A stretch of DNA of 23,846 bases from Actinomycetes bacterium (GTDB taxonomy: Bacteria > Actinomycetota > Thermoleophilia > Solirubrobacterales > Solirubrobacteraceae): assembly GCA_023429855.1 (NCBI GenBank), contig JAEZDB010000333.1, forward strand, positions 1 to 23,846, read 5' to 3'. This document shows positions 1-6,970 of the stretch, piece after piece (positions within the stretch are counted from its first letter, which is position 1; each line of letters begins with the position of its first letter). The notes below the pieces were generated by a model. That model was not told the origin of the DNA, did no database searches, and saw nothing but the letters and a program-made list of their open reading frames with translations. The translations under genes and the position numbers were made by a program.

Positions 1-234
1 GGTAGCCGTCGTGCCGAACGCGGCCAGGGCCTCCGTCCGCGCCCGCCCCGCCTCGCGCCGGGCACCGGCCCGGTCGTCGAGCGTCAGCTCGGACTGCGCC
101 TCGAACAAGTCGGCTCGGACCAGTTCGGCGTCGTGCCACGGCTTGGGCTCCGCCGCGCTAGCAGGCTGCGCAAACAGCCCTGCCAGCAGCAGGAGCGCCG
201 GCACCAGCCAGCGAGCGATGCGGGACGCGGCCAC
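1..234 (-). CDS. FTR1-family iron permease, N-terminal part (runs off window)
   Basis: An open frame starts at a GTG (232-234), 4 nt after the stop of the imelysin-like gene, and stays open to the window edge (78 codons seen). The visible part has a basic start, a hydrophobic stretch LVPALLLLAGLFA and a likely signal-peptidase site after QPASA. A helical segment with ADLFEAQSELTLDDRAGA follows. From memory, actinobacterial iron permeases of the FTR1/EfeU family often carry such an exported helical region before the membrane domain, where REXXE motifs bind iron; that domain lies outside the window. The tight spacing to an EfeO-like gene supports an iron-uptake operon. The family call rests mainly on context and a weak resemblance. 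It could instead be another secreted helical protein. Confidence 0.5.
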   Translation of the reverse strand, partial: MAASRIARWLVPALLLLAGLFAQPASAAEPKPWHDAELVRADLFEAQSELTLDDRAGARREAGRARTEALAAFGTTAT

Positions 235-238
235 GGTT

Positions 239-1345
239 TTAGCCTTCGATCTCGATATTCAGCGCGTCGGCCGCCTGGGAGACCTGCCCGGCGATCGCCT
301 CGGCGCGCTTCTGCGCCTCGGTGCCGTAGGTGTCGGCTTGCTCGGCGGTGTACTTGCGGCCGTCGTCCTCGGCGTCGCGCAGCTTCTCCACGTAGGCGAG
401 CAGTGCGGTGAGGTTCTCGCCGGCCTGCTCGGCGGTCTGCGGGTCCTCGGTGGCGATCTTCGGCTCGATGCCGTCGTAGATCACGGTGAGGCCCTTGAGG
501 ATGCCGGTGATGTCGCCGAGCCGCGAGGCGCCGACGAAGCTCGCTTCGGTTGCTTTGTCGCCGGCGACGAAGCGCGAGTTCTTCCACGCCTCGAAGTACT
601 CGGCCATCGTCGGCGTCATCACGACGACGGCGTTGAACACGTCGGACTCGGTCGGCTGCCACGCCGCCGCGTCCTTGGCGAGCTGCTTGGCCTGTGCGTC
701 GAAGCCCTTGGCGGCCGCGAGGATGTGCTCGGGCTTGGGCAGCGCCTCGCCGTACTCGACCTTGCCGTCGCCGTTCAGGTCGGCCTTCACGCCTTCGACG
801 GTGAACTTGGGCTCGGTGCCCCAGAGCGACGTCTCGGTGAGGAAGAAGTAGTTGCCCGGCTTCTTCAGGACGGTCCCGTCGGCGTACTTCAGGTCGAACG
901 GTACGGCGTTCTCGGGGTCCTCGCCGGAGGAGCCGGCGTCGAGGATGTTGTCGTAGCTGGCGAGCGACGGCACGCCCGCGACGATGCCCTCCATCTCCTC
1001 GTAGGCCGGGTTCGCGGCGCGCCACGACTTCTGCATCGCGGCGACGAGGTCGGCGGTCATCTTGGCGTGCTCGCCTTCGAGCAGCTGGTCGTCGCCCTCG
1101 GCCTGCGCCATGTCGTAGTAGGTCTGCGCCTGGCCGGCGAGCTCCCCCGTTGCCGCGGTGAGACGCGTGGTGTGGTCGCTCAGGTAGGCCTTGATCGGCG
1201 TGAAGTCGACGCCGCCAGTCGTGGCTGCCGGGGTCGAGGCCGGCGTCGAGGCGGCGTCGGAGCTGCTGTCGTCGCCGCAGCCGGCGAGAGCGAGCGCGCC
1301 GGCCGAGAGGGCGGCCGCGCAGAGCGAAGTGATGCGACGGGTCAT
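239..1345 (-). CDS. imelysin/EfeO-like (M75-type) lipoprotein, iron uptake
   Basis: The 368-residue precursor has a lipoprotein signal with lipobox LALAGC (Cys23) and a Ser/Thr/Ala linker to about residue 45. The rest is a helical domain resembling imelysin/EfeO M75 proteins, which bind metal outside the membrane for the Efe ferrous-iron system. EfeO proteins often have an N-terminal cupredoxin domain; here it is absent. The imelysin HxxE region seems to align with residues 168-171, where the His position is Phe (reading FLTE), so the usual metal site may be altered. Residues 189-200 form a textbook EF-hand loop (D189, N191, D193, G194, E200), which I would not expect in this family. The start has an AGGA ribosome-binding site 5 nt upstream. 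The gene is followed after 4 nt by a probable permease. Function in iron uptake is inferred from family and neighbour. Confidence 0.72.
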   Translation of the reverse strand: MTRRITSLCAAALSAGALALAGCGDDSSSDAASTPASTPAATTGGVDFTPIKAYLSDHTTRLTAATGELAGQAQTYYDMAQAEGDDQLLEGEHAKMTADLVAAMQKSWRAANPAYEEMEGIVAGVPSLASYDNILDAGSSGEDPENAVPFDLKYADGTVLKKPGNYFFLTETSLWGTEPKFTVEGVKADLNGDGKVEYGEALPKPEHILAAAKGFDAQAKQLAKDAAAWQPTESDVFNAVVVMTPTMAEYFEAWKNSRFVAGDKATEASFVGASRLGDITGILKGLTVIYDGIEPKIATEDPQTAEQAGENLTALLAYVEKLRDAEDDGRKYTAEQADTYGTEAQKRAEAIAGQVSQAADALNIEIEG

Positions 1346-1395
1346 GTGGTCCTGAAGCGGTCGGAGAGCCCGGGCGCACGGCAGCCGCGGACGAG

Positions 1396-1408
1396 TAGGG
1401 CAACCTAA
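1396..1408 (-). promoter_or_regulatory. candidate DtxR/IdeR-like iron-box half site
   Basis: Read on the minus strand, the sequence is TTAGGTTGCCCTA. The first seven bases equal the left half of the DtxR/IdeR consensus (TTAGGTTAGSCTAACCTAA), and about 12 of 19 positions match overall. It lies about 50 nt upstream of the lipoprotein start, where an iron repressor of an efe-type operon could act. The right half is poor, so this is only a candidate. Confidence 0.35.
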
Positions 1409-1431
1409 TACCGATCGCAGTGATCGGTATT
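1407..1431. promoter_or_regulatory. perfect 10-bp inverted repeat, candidate operator
   Basis: The arms AATACCGATC (1407-1416) and GATCGGTATT (1422-1431) are perfect reverse complements around a 5-bp spacer. The repeat sits about 60-85 nt upstream of the imelysin-like lipoprotein start and overlaps the iron-box-like half site by two bases. Length, symmetry and place suit a dimeric regulator binding site. The arms are AT-richer than the surroundings. No regulator gene is visible nearby to assign it to. Confidence 0.6.
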
Positions 1432-1462
1432 CGGTAGGCCGACCTTATCGAACCGCTTTCGC

Positions 1463-1481
1463 CGTCGGCGGGTCGCCGACG
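1463..1481 (-). terminator. GC hairpin, possible terminator of the HAD gene
   Basis: CGTCGGCG (1463-1470) and CGCCGACG (1474-1481) form a perfect 8-bp stem with a 3-nt loop. It starts 47 nt after the stop of the HAD phosphatase gene, in its direction of transcription. No U-tract follows, so it may be a weak or factor-assisted terminator, or chance in GC-rich DNA. Confidence 0.35.
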
Positions 1482-1527
1482 AACAGCCGCGCGCCAGGCT
1501 CTTCGCCTGCCGCCGGGTGGCCGGGGT

Positions 1528-2070
1528 TCAAACGCCCAGCGTTTCGCGGATCCAGTCGAGCGCTTCGCCGAGCTCGCTCACCGTGAGGTCGGGGCCGTCG
1601 GGCGCCCGCTCGGCGTACTTGCGGTCGATGAAGACCGTCTTCGTGCCCGCGCGCTGCCCGGCGACGATGTCGCGCCAGCGATCACCCACGACGATGCTCG
1701 CGGTCAGGTCGATCGCGTGCTTCTCGGCGAGCTCGAGGAGCATGCCGGGGTTGGGCTTAAAGCGCGGGTCCTCGTCGGAATCCGCCCACGACACTGCCAC
1801 TTCAGTGATGCCGAGCGTGCCGGAGATCGCCGTGTTGATCTGCTCGACCACGTACCGCGTCGTGAGCCCGCGCTTCACGTCGGGCTGGTTCGTAAAGACG
1901 AAGAGCGGTACACCGAGCTCGCTGAGCTCACCGCAGACCGAGGCCGCGTCGCGCGTGAGCGACAGCTGCTCGACGGTGCGGATCGCCGCCGGGCGGCCAC
2001 CGCGTACCGGGGCGTCGATCAGGACGCCATCGCGGTCGAAGAACACAGCGGGCTTGACGGGGGAGCTCAC
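1528..2070 (-). CDS. HAD-IIIA phosphatase, GmhB/HisB-N-like
   Basis: This 180-residue soluble HAD phosphatase has all the core motifs: motif I FFDRDGVLID with nucleophile Asp12 and acid/base Asp14, motif II FTNQPD (59-64) and Lys105 in FKPNPGM. Motif IV is VVGDRWRDI, with Asp130 and Asp134 holding Mg2+. Size and motif order match GmhB (heptose bisphosphate phosphatase) and the HisB phosphatase domain. The zinc-binding Cys/His loop of GmhB and HisB, which precedes the lysine motif, is replaced by SWADSDEDPRF, with no cysteine. The substrate is therefore uncertain; a phosphosugar for the polysaccharide locus is my inference. The GTG start is preceded by TAGCCT and 8 nt, so a very short or absent leader is possible. 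Confidence 0.8.
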   Translation of the reverse strand: MSSPVKPAVFFDRDGVLIDAPVRGGRPAAIRTVEQLSLTRDAASVCGELSELGVPLFVFTNQPDVKRGLTTRYVVEQINTAISGTLGITEVAVSWADSDEDPRFKPNPGMLLELAEKHAIDLTASIVVGDRWRDIVAGQRAGTKTVFIDRKYAERAPDGPDLTVSELGEALDWIRETLGV

Positions 2071-2078
2071 AGCCCCGC

Positions 2079-2084
2079 AGGCTA
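2079..2084 (-). promoter_or_regulatory. candidate -10 element (TAGCCT) for the HAD gene
   Basis: On the minus strand TAGCCT fits the actinobacterial -10 pattern TANNNT and ends 8 nt before the GTG start at 2070. That would place transcription initiation at or just before the start codon. No clear -35 or Shine-Dalgarno is seen. The 115-bp gap to the glycosidase gene supports a separate promoter here. Confidence 0.3.
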
Positions 2085-2185
2085 GACCGGAATGCCAGTG
2101 GCCCGGTAACCGGGTGAATGGACGTCACACTTCTGGGGTGGTCGCGGCGCGTCAGCGCTGGCGCGCAAGGCCACGGACCGCGGCG

Positions 2186-3325
2186 CTACCGCAGCGACTT
2201 GAACACGTGGTACGCCGGCTTCTTCACGCCCTTTGCGTCGATCAGGCCGGTGCGCGACTCGGCGCCATCGGAGCGAGTGATGTCGTAGAGGCCGATCCAG
2301 CCCAGGCCGTAGAGCCGCTCGCGTTTGGCGATCGTCCACGCGGCCCTCAGCCACTTGGCTTGGAGCTTGCGCGTCACGTGGAAGTTGAACTCGTAGCTGG
2401 TCAGGTCGGTGGGCGCCGTGTACTCGGAGACAAAGACCCGCAGCTTGCCGTTGCGGCCCTTTCGCTGCTGCCAGCGTTTGATCCACGGCAGGTAGTCGTC
2501 AAGGTCCGAGAAGTCGGCGGTGCCGCGCTCGAGCTGGCGCTTGCGTAGATCGGGCCCGCGCGTCCCGAACGGGTTGTGGCCGAACAGGTCCATCCGCGGG
2601 GGCTTGCCCGACGGGAGGCGCATCCACTTGACCCAGTTGAAGGGGTCGATGTCGCCGGCGGTCGTCGTATTGCCGCCGATGATCAGGTTCTTGCGGTTGA
2701 GCGCCTTCAAACGGGAATAGGTCGCATCGACCATGCGCGCGTAGGCGGCCACCTGCCGACGCAGCAGCGGTGTGGTGCGGGGCAGGATTGAACCGGCCTT
2801 CTCGCCCGGCTCGGGCGCGAGCTTGGGGTCGCCGGTGGCGGCCAGGTCGTAGTTGGCATTGCGGATCGGCTCGCCCCACACCATGAAGTGCCGAATCGTC
2901 GGGTATCGACGGGCCAGCGCCTCCATGAACTTGACGTAGTCGTTCACGTCGCTCGGGGGGTGGCGCGGCTCCAGGCCAGGTTGCTGCGCCCACGGCGGTG
3001 TGCCCATCACGAGCACGAGCACGCCGATGCCTGTGCGCTGACCCTCGGCCACGGCAAGGTCGAGATCGGCCGGCCAGCGGTAGGCGGGGTCGGCAGGATC
3101 GGTCGGGTTGGCGGGCCTGGTCGGGGCAACGACGTTCCAGCGCACCAGGTATTCGAAGAGGCTGCTACCGAGCTTCTGGTAGCGCGGAAACTGCGAAACG
3201 CCGCCAACCTGCGCAGGGCCCCAGATGGCTTTGAGGGGTGCTGCCGCTGCGGGGCGGGGAAGGAGGCAAAAGGCGAGCGCGAGGATCGCGATGGCGCCTG
3301 CGGCGGTGCGTCGTCGGTCGGTCAT
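2186..3325 (-). CDS. secreted glycoside hydrolase, clan GH-A-like (GH5/GH39 type)
   Basis: The 379-residue protein starts at ATG 3325 with a Sec signal peptide (MTDRRR, then a hydrophobic stretch, then PAAAA, cleavage near residue 29). The mature part looks like a (beta/alpha)8 glycosidase. YPTIRHFMVWGEPIRN carries Glu152 at the position of the clan GH-A acid/base, and VFVSEYTAPTD carries Glu301 at the nucleophile position. WIGLYDI and a C-terminal segment resembling GLIDAKGVKKPAYHVFK are also typical. The clan usually reads Asn-Glu-Pro at the acid/base; here it is Gly-Glu-Pro. It sits between a small anchored secreted protein and a HAD phosphatase in the polysaccharide locus, so trimming or remodelling of the exported polymer is a reasonable inference. 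Substrate unknown. An upstream in-frame TTG at 3355 is less likely because it leaves only 15 bp to the preceding gene and adds ten residues before the signal peptide. Confidence 0.75.
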   Translation of the reverse strand: MTDRRRTAAGAIAILALAFCLLPRPAAAAPLKAIWGPAQVGGVSQFPRYQKLGSSLFEYLVRWNVVAPTRPANPTDPADPAYRWPADLDLAVAEGQRTGIGVLVLVMGTPPWAQQPGLEPRHPPSDVNDYVKFMEALARRYPTIRHFMVWGEPIRNANYDLAATGDPKLAPEPGEKAGSILPRTTPLLRRQVAAYARMVDATYSRLKALNRKNLIIGGNTTTAGDIDPFNWVKWMRLPSGKPPRMDLFGHNPFGTRGPDLRKRQLERGTADFSDLDDYLPWIKRWQQRKGRNGKLRVFVSEYTAPTDLTSYEFNFHVTRKLQAKWLRAAWTIAKRERLYGLGWIGLYDITRSDGAESRTGLIDAKGVKKPAYHVFKSLR

Positions 3326-3370
3326 GTGGAGAGTCTCAACCCACGAGGGCTGCAAACGGAGCGGCCGCGG

Positions 3371-3877
3371 TCATCCGTTGGCGGGTCCGCGGAGCGCGCG
3401 CAGCGCAAAGCCACCGAGGCCTGCGACGAGCAGTGCAAGACCTCCGCCCAGGATCAGCGCCCCAGTCGAGTTGAGGCCCCCGGCCTCAGTCGGCGCTGGA
3501 GGGCGATCGCTGGCGCCGGGAGTGTCGGTCGCGCCGCCAGTGGTCGTGGCCGGCGCCTCGCGCTCGGCAGCGGCGTCGCCGGCTGCTGCAGCGCCTTTGC
3601 TCCCTCGAGCGGCGGCGGTCTCCGTTTCGGAATCACGAGAGACGCCCTCCCCGAACGGTGCAGCTCCACCGCCGCCCTGCGTCACCGTTCCGCTCGCTTC
3701 GCCTGAGGCGTCTCGTCGGGCTTCGTCGTGTGGCAGCGCGTACTCCTTCGCGGCCGGGTCGCTGGGGTCGAGGGTGACGCCCTCCTCTTGCGCCAGCGCG
3801 ATCGGCGAAGCGAACGTCGCGAGGATCGCGGTGGTGGCCAGCGCGGTCGTGAGGGTTCGAAGGTCGCAGCGTGACAT
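3371..3877 (-). CDS. small secreted low-complexity protein with C-terminal membrane anchor
   Basis: I do not recognise a named family. The 168-residue product has a signal peptide ending in IALA (cleavage near residue 29). A short ordered-looking segment DPSDPAAKEYALPHDEARR (37-55) follows. Next comes a long disordered stretch rich in Ala, Gly, Glu and Thr (about 56-132), and then one hydrophobic segment (138-158) followed by RALRGPANG. The layout of Gly-Gly, hydrophobic helix and short basic tail recalls C-terminal sorting tails such as GlyGly-CTERM, but no LPXTG is present and this is only a resemblance. It lies 42 nt after the polymerase fusion and 45 nt before the glycosidase, so a surface-anchored partner of polysaccharide export is possible. 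Function unknown. Confidence 0.65.
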   Translation of the reverse strand: MSRCDLRTLTTALATTAILATFASPIALAQEEGVTLDPSDPAAKEYALPHDEARRDASGEASGTVTQGGGGAAPFGEGVSRDSETETAAARGSKGAAAAGDAAAEREAPATTTGGATDTPGASDRPPAPTEAGGLNSTGALILGGGLALLVAGLGGFALRALRGPANG

Positions 3878-3887
3878 GACCGCTTCA

Positions 3888-3893
3888 ACCCTA
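3888..3893 (-). promoter_or_regulatory. candidate -10 element (TAGGGT) for the small anchored protein
   Basis: On the minus strand TAGGGT matches TANNNT and ends 10 nt before ATG 3877, predicting a leader of only a few bases. It lies within the 42-nt gap after the fusion gene. No -35 is clear. It would let the small protein, glycosidase and phosphatase be expressed apart from the fusion gene. Confidence 0.28.
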
Positions 3894-3919
3894 GTCGTGC
3901 GACCCCGTGGAGGAGCCGT

Positions 3920-6900
3920 CTACCGCGGCGTGTTGCCGGCGGCGAGTTCGCGCAGTGCGGGATCGAGCGGGTCGAGTTGGCTGGCGCGTGTGTACGCCTG
4001 CCGTGCCTGTTCGGGACGGCCTCGACGCGTCGCCAGGTCGCCGAGGAGCGCCCAGGTCACCGGGTTGGCCGGGTCCTGCGCGATCGCGCCGCGGAGCGCC
4101 GCCTCTGCGTCATCGGCACGGTCGAGGCGAGCGAGTGCGGCCGCCTTCGCGTAGTAGGTCGCGGGCGCGTTCGGGTTGAGCCGCAGTGACCGATCGGCGT
4201 CGACGATCGCCGCCGTGGGCTGATCGGCGATGCGTTGCTGGGCGCGGTCGCGGTAGTAGTCGGCTGCACCTTGGCGGGTCAGGCTTGCGCCGATCGTCGC
4301 GACGACGAGGGTGAGGGCGACCACCGACGCCACGCCGAACTGCCGCGTGCTGGGGGTCGGCGCCCTCGAAGCTTCGTCGCTCCCGCGGGGCTCGCCTGCG
4401 GCCTCGGCCTGTTGGGCGTGGCTGGGCAGCCGCAGGAGCACCGCCAGCATCACGAGCGCCACCGCCGACGTCCCCGGAATCAGGTGCATCCAGTCGATCG
4501 AGGTGTGCGCCAGCCACGTCACCGGCACGCCCACCGCCGCAATGGCGACGGCGCCGGCGGTCGAGCCTGCCCGCACGCTCCGCCCGGTCTGGACGATGGC
4601 CGCTGTCATGCCAGCGAAGACCAGCAGCAGCGCGCCTCCGCCGATGAGCCCGAGCTCCGACAGCACCTGCAGCTCGATCGAGTGGGGTTGCCGGACGGGC
4701 TCTACCACCCTCCGCTGCGCGAACCACACGTGATCGAAGTTGCCTGCGCCGATGCCGACCACTGGCTTGTCCTCGAAGGCCGCCCAAGCTACCCGCCAGT
4801 AGTCGTAGCGGTTGCCGGCGCCTGAGACGAGCCGATCGCCAGCGCTGACCTGCGTCGGGCTCGATCTACCGGAAGGATCTACGTCCGTGAACGCCGTCCA
4901 TTGCCGGTCCAGGGTGTCGGCGATTCGGCTTCCCGAGAGCACGCCCACCGCCAGCAGGCACAGCGCCACGATCCCGACGGCGATGCGCCCGCCGCGTTGC
5001 AGCGCCGCCGCGGCGCGGTCGTCGAGCCGTGCTTCGATCTCGGTCAGCACGCCCCATGCCGCACCGGCAGCTGCGGCGACGAGGAGGAGGCGTATTGCTG
5101 CCCGCTGCGCTGCATCGGCTGGCGTGACGCCACCAGCCGTCAACGTCGCGTCATACACGTGGAGCAGCGGCCCAGAAATGGCTGCCACCGCGGCACCGGC
5201 AACAGCGAGGGCGAGCACGCGCCGCAGTCGACCAGGGACCGCTACCAGCACGATCAGGACGGAAGCGGCGGCTGCGAGTGCCGCACCGCGCGACTCCGAG
5301 AGCACGGCGAGGCCGACCATCACCACGACCCCGGCGAGGCCCAGTCCTGCCGCCCAGCCGCGGCGCTGCTCCGCCGCCGGTAGGCAGAGCCAGAGCCCCA
5401 TCACGAAGACCGTCGCCTGCGCGTTGATGTAGCCGAGCGGCTGGTGGAGGCGCCCGCCGAGGAACAGGTCGGCAGCGTCCGGGCCGAGCATCCGCACGAT
5501 GACGACGAGCCCAACCAGCAGCGTGCCGCCGGCGAGCGCTCCAACGGCCAGGACATCGCGGCGCAGCGAGCGGACGAGCACGAGTGCAAGGCCAAGCACG
5601 ACCGCGAACACGAGCCAGCGGTTTCCGGCGACGATTGCGAGATCGGCGGCGGCCGCCCATTGCGCTGACACGAGCGACAAGCCGCCGATGGCGGTCAGCC
5701 CACCAAGCACGAGCCACGCCAAGACGGGGAGCCGCTGCGGTCGGCGTATCGCGCCCATCGCCGCGACCACAAGGAGCGCCAGTCCGATCGGGACCCACGT
5801 GTGACTGCTGTAGAAGCCGCGCATCAGCGGGCTGAGCGCTGCCCCCAAGCCGAGAACGACCACCGCGAGATCGCCGATTGAGAAGGGCTCTGCGCGCCCC
5901 GCACGACGCTTGTTGGCGTCGTCGAGCGCGGCCGCGGGCACCTCGATCTCGCCAGCGGCGAGCAACTCGTCTTCGCGCCGCTCCAGGATGGTGATCACCC
6001 CGCTCGCGACGGCGACGCTGATGATCGCCACTGCGAAGATCGCGGACGTACCCACGCCGAGCGCCACGATCGCGATCGACGCAAGGACAGCCTGCGTGGC
6101 CGCCAGCGTCAGCGCGACCGCTCGAGCGGTGCCGAGCCTTCGCCGCGCGCGGTGCGTCAGGTGGTCCTGTCCACCAGTCAGGACGGAGATGCCTTTCCGG
6201 CGGCGCGACACGATGACCAGGGCCGTGTCGAGTGCGGGAAGCCCGACGAGCAGCAGACCCGCGGCGAGCGCCTCCCACCCCGAGGCCGCCGTTGACGCAC
6301 CGGCCATCACCATCACCGAGACGGCGAAGCCGATCGGCATCGAGCCGCCGTCGCCGAGGAAGATCCGAGCTTGCGGGCGGGCCAGGTTGTACGGCAGGAA
6401 CCCCAGACAGCTGCCCGTTAGCGCGGCACCTACCGCGACCAGCCAAGGGTCCTGCTCGATGATTCCGAGGACCGCGACCGCAGCCGAGCTCGAGATCGCC
6501 ATCGCGCTCGACGCTCCGTCCATGTTGTCGAACAGATTGAACGCGTTGACCACCGCGAGAACCCAGAGCACCGTCGCGGTCGCGTCCAGGGCTGGGCTGC
6601 CGAGATCCCAGCCAACGCCGGCTGCCCAGACCATGAGCGCCACGGCGACCTCGACGACGACGCGGATGAGCGGCGAGAGGTTGCGACGGTCGTCGACGGT
6701 CCCCACCAGCCACAGCACGGCGACGCCGCCGACCAAGGGGGCGGTCCGGCCAGGATCGCCGGCGAGCGCAACGACCGCCGCGACGAACGCACCGAGAACC
6801 GCAGCACCGCCGAGGTACGGCACGGGCGTGGCGTGGCCCTTGTATCCCCGCGGCCGGTCGAAGAACTCCAAGCGGCCAGCCGCGTTGATCGCTACCGGCG

Positions 6901-6964
6901 TCAGGGCATAGGCAAACGCCGCTGCCGCCCCGAGCGCGAGGCCAAGACGAAGTTCGGCCGTCAT
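3920..6964 (-). CDS. WecA/MraY-type glycosyl-1-phosphate transferase fused to O-antigen ligase/Wzy-like domain and TPRs
   Basis: One uninterrupted frame of 1014 residues holds three modules. Residues 1-330 are a polyprenyl-phosphate sugar-1-phosphate transferase: TVDDRRNL (89-96), NAFNLFDNMDG (140-150), IFLGDGGSMPIGF (201-213) and GGQDHLTHR (264-272) match the Mg2+, catalytic and substrate motifs of WecA/TagO enzymes. Residues about 365-845 form a second multi-helix membrane domain with GYINAQATVF (511-520), SESRGAAL (556-563) and the Wzy_C/WaaL-type stretch GIGAGNFDHVWFAQRR...QPHSIELQVLSELGLIGG (737-776). A last hydrophobic helix (876-894) leads to TPR-like repeats (about 905-1005). The linker (325-364) is charged and soluble-looking. 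The protein could both prime the lipid carrier and polymerise or transfer the finished glycan. It begins 6 nt after the upstream SDR gene, so they are co-transcribed. Confidence 0.9.
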   Translation of the reverse strand: MTAELRLGLALGAAAAFAYALTPVAINAAGRLEFFDRPRGYKGHATPVPYLGGAAVLGAFVAAVVALAGDPGRTAPLVGGVAVLWLVGTVDDRRNLSPLIRVVVEVAVALMVWAAGVGWDLGSPALDATATVLWVLAVVNAFNLFDNMDGASSAMAISSSAAVAVLGIIEQDPWLVAVGAALTGSCLGFLPYNLARPQARIFLGDGGSMPIGFAVSVMVMAGASTAASGWEALAAGLLLVGLPALDTALVIVSRRRKGISVLTGGQDHLTHRARRRLGTARAVALTLAATQAVLASIAIVALGVGTSAIFAVAIISVAVASGVITILERREDELLAAGEIEVPAAALDDANKRRAGRAEPFSIGDLAVVVLGLGAALSPLMRGFYSSHTWVPIGLALLVVAAMGAIRRPQRLPVLAWLVLGGLTAIGGLSLVSAQWAAAADLAIVAGNRWLVFAVVLGLALVLVRSLRRDVLAVGALAGGTLLVGLVVIVRMLGPDAADLFLGGRLHQPLGYINAQATVFVMGLWLCLPAAEQRRGWAAGLGLAGVVVMVGLAVLSESRGAALAAAASVLIVLVAVPGRLRRVLALAVAGAAVAAISGPLLHVYDATLTAGGVTPADAAQRAAIRLLLVAAAAGAAWGVLTEIEARLDDRAAAALQRGGRIAVGIVALCLLAVGVLSGSRIADTLDRQWTAFTDVDPSGRSSPTQVSAGDRLVSGAGNRYDYWRVAWAAFEDKPVVGIGAGNFDHVWFAQRRVVEPVRQPHSIELQVLSELGLIGGGALLLVFAGMTAAIVQTGRSVRAGSTAGAVAIAAVGVPVTWLAHTSIDWMHLIPGTSAVALVMLAVLLRLPSHAQQAEAAGEPRGSDEASRAPTPSTRQFGVASVVALTLVVATIGASLTRQGAADYYRDRAQQRIADQPTAAIVDADRSLRLNPNAPATYYAKAAALARLDRADDAEAALRGAIAQDPANPVTWALLGDLATRRGRPEQARQAYTRASQLDPLDPALRELAAGNTPR

Positions 6965-6970
6965 CGGCCG

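Noticed and set aside
11..1408. Long plus-strand open frame (465 codons) opposite the imelysin-like gene
   Set aside because: It is antisense to a lipoprotein gene with clear signal and family features. Its translation is Arg/Gly/Leu-rich low complexity, as expected of a GC-rich shadow frame.
3326..3355. TTG start ten codons upstream of the glycosidase ATG
   Set aside because: It would add residues before a normal signal peptide and leave only 15 bp after the previous stop, with no ribosome-binding site.
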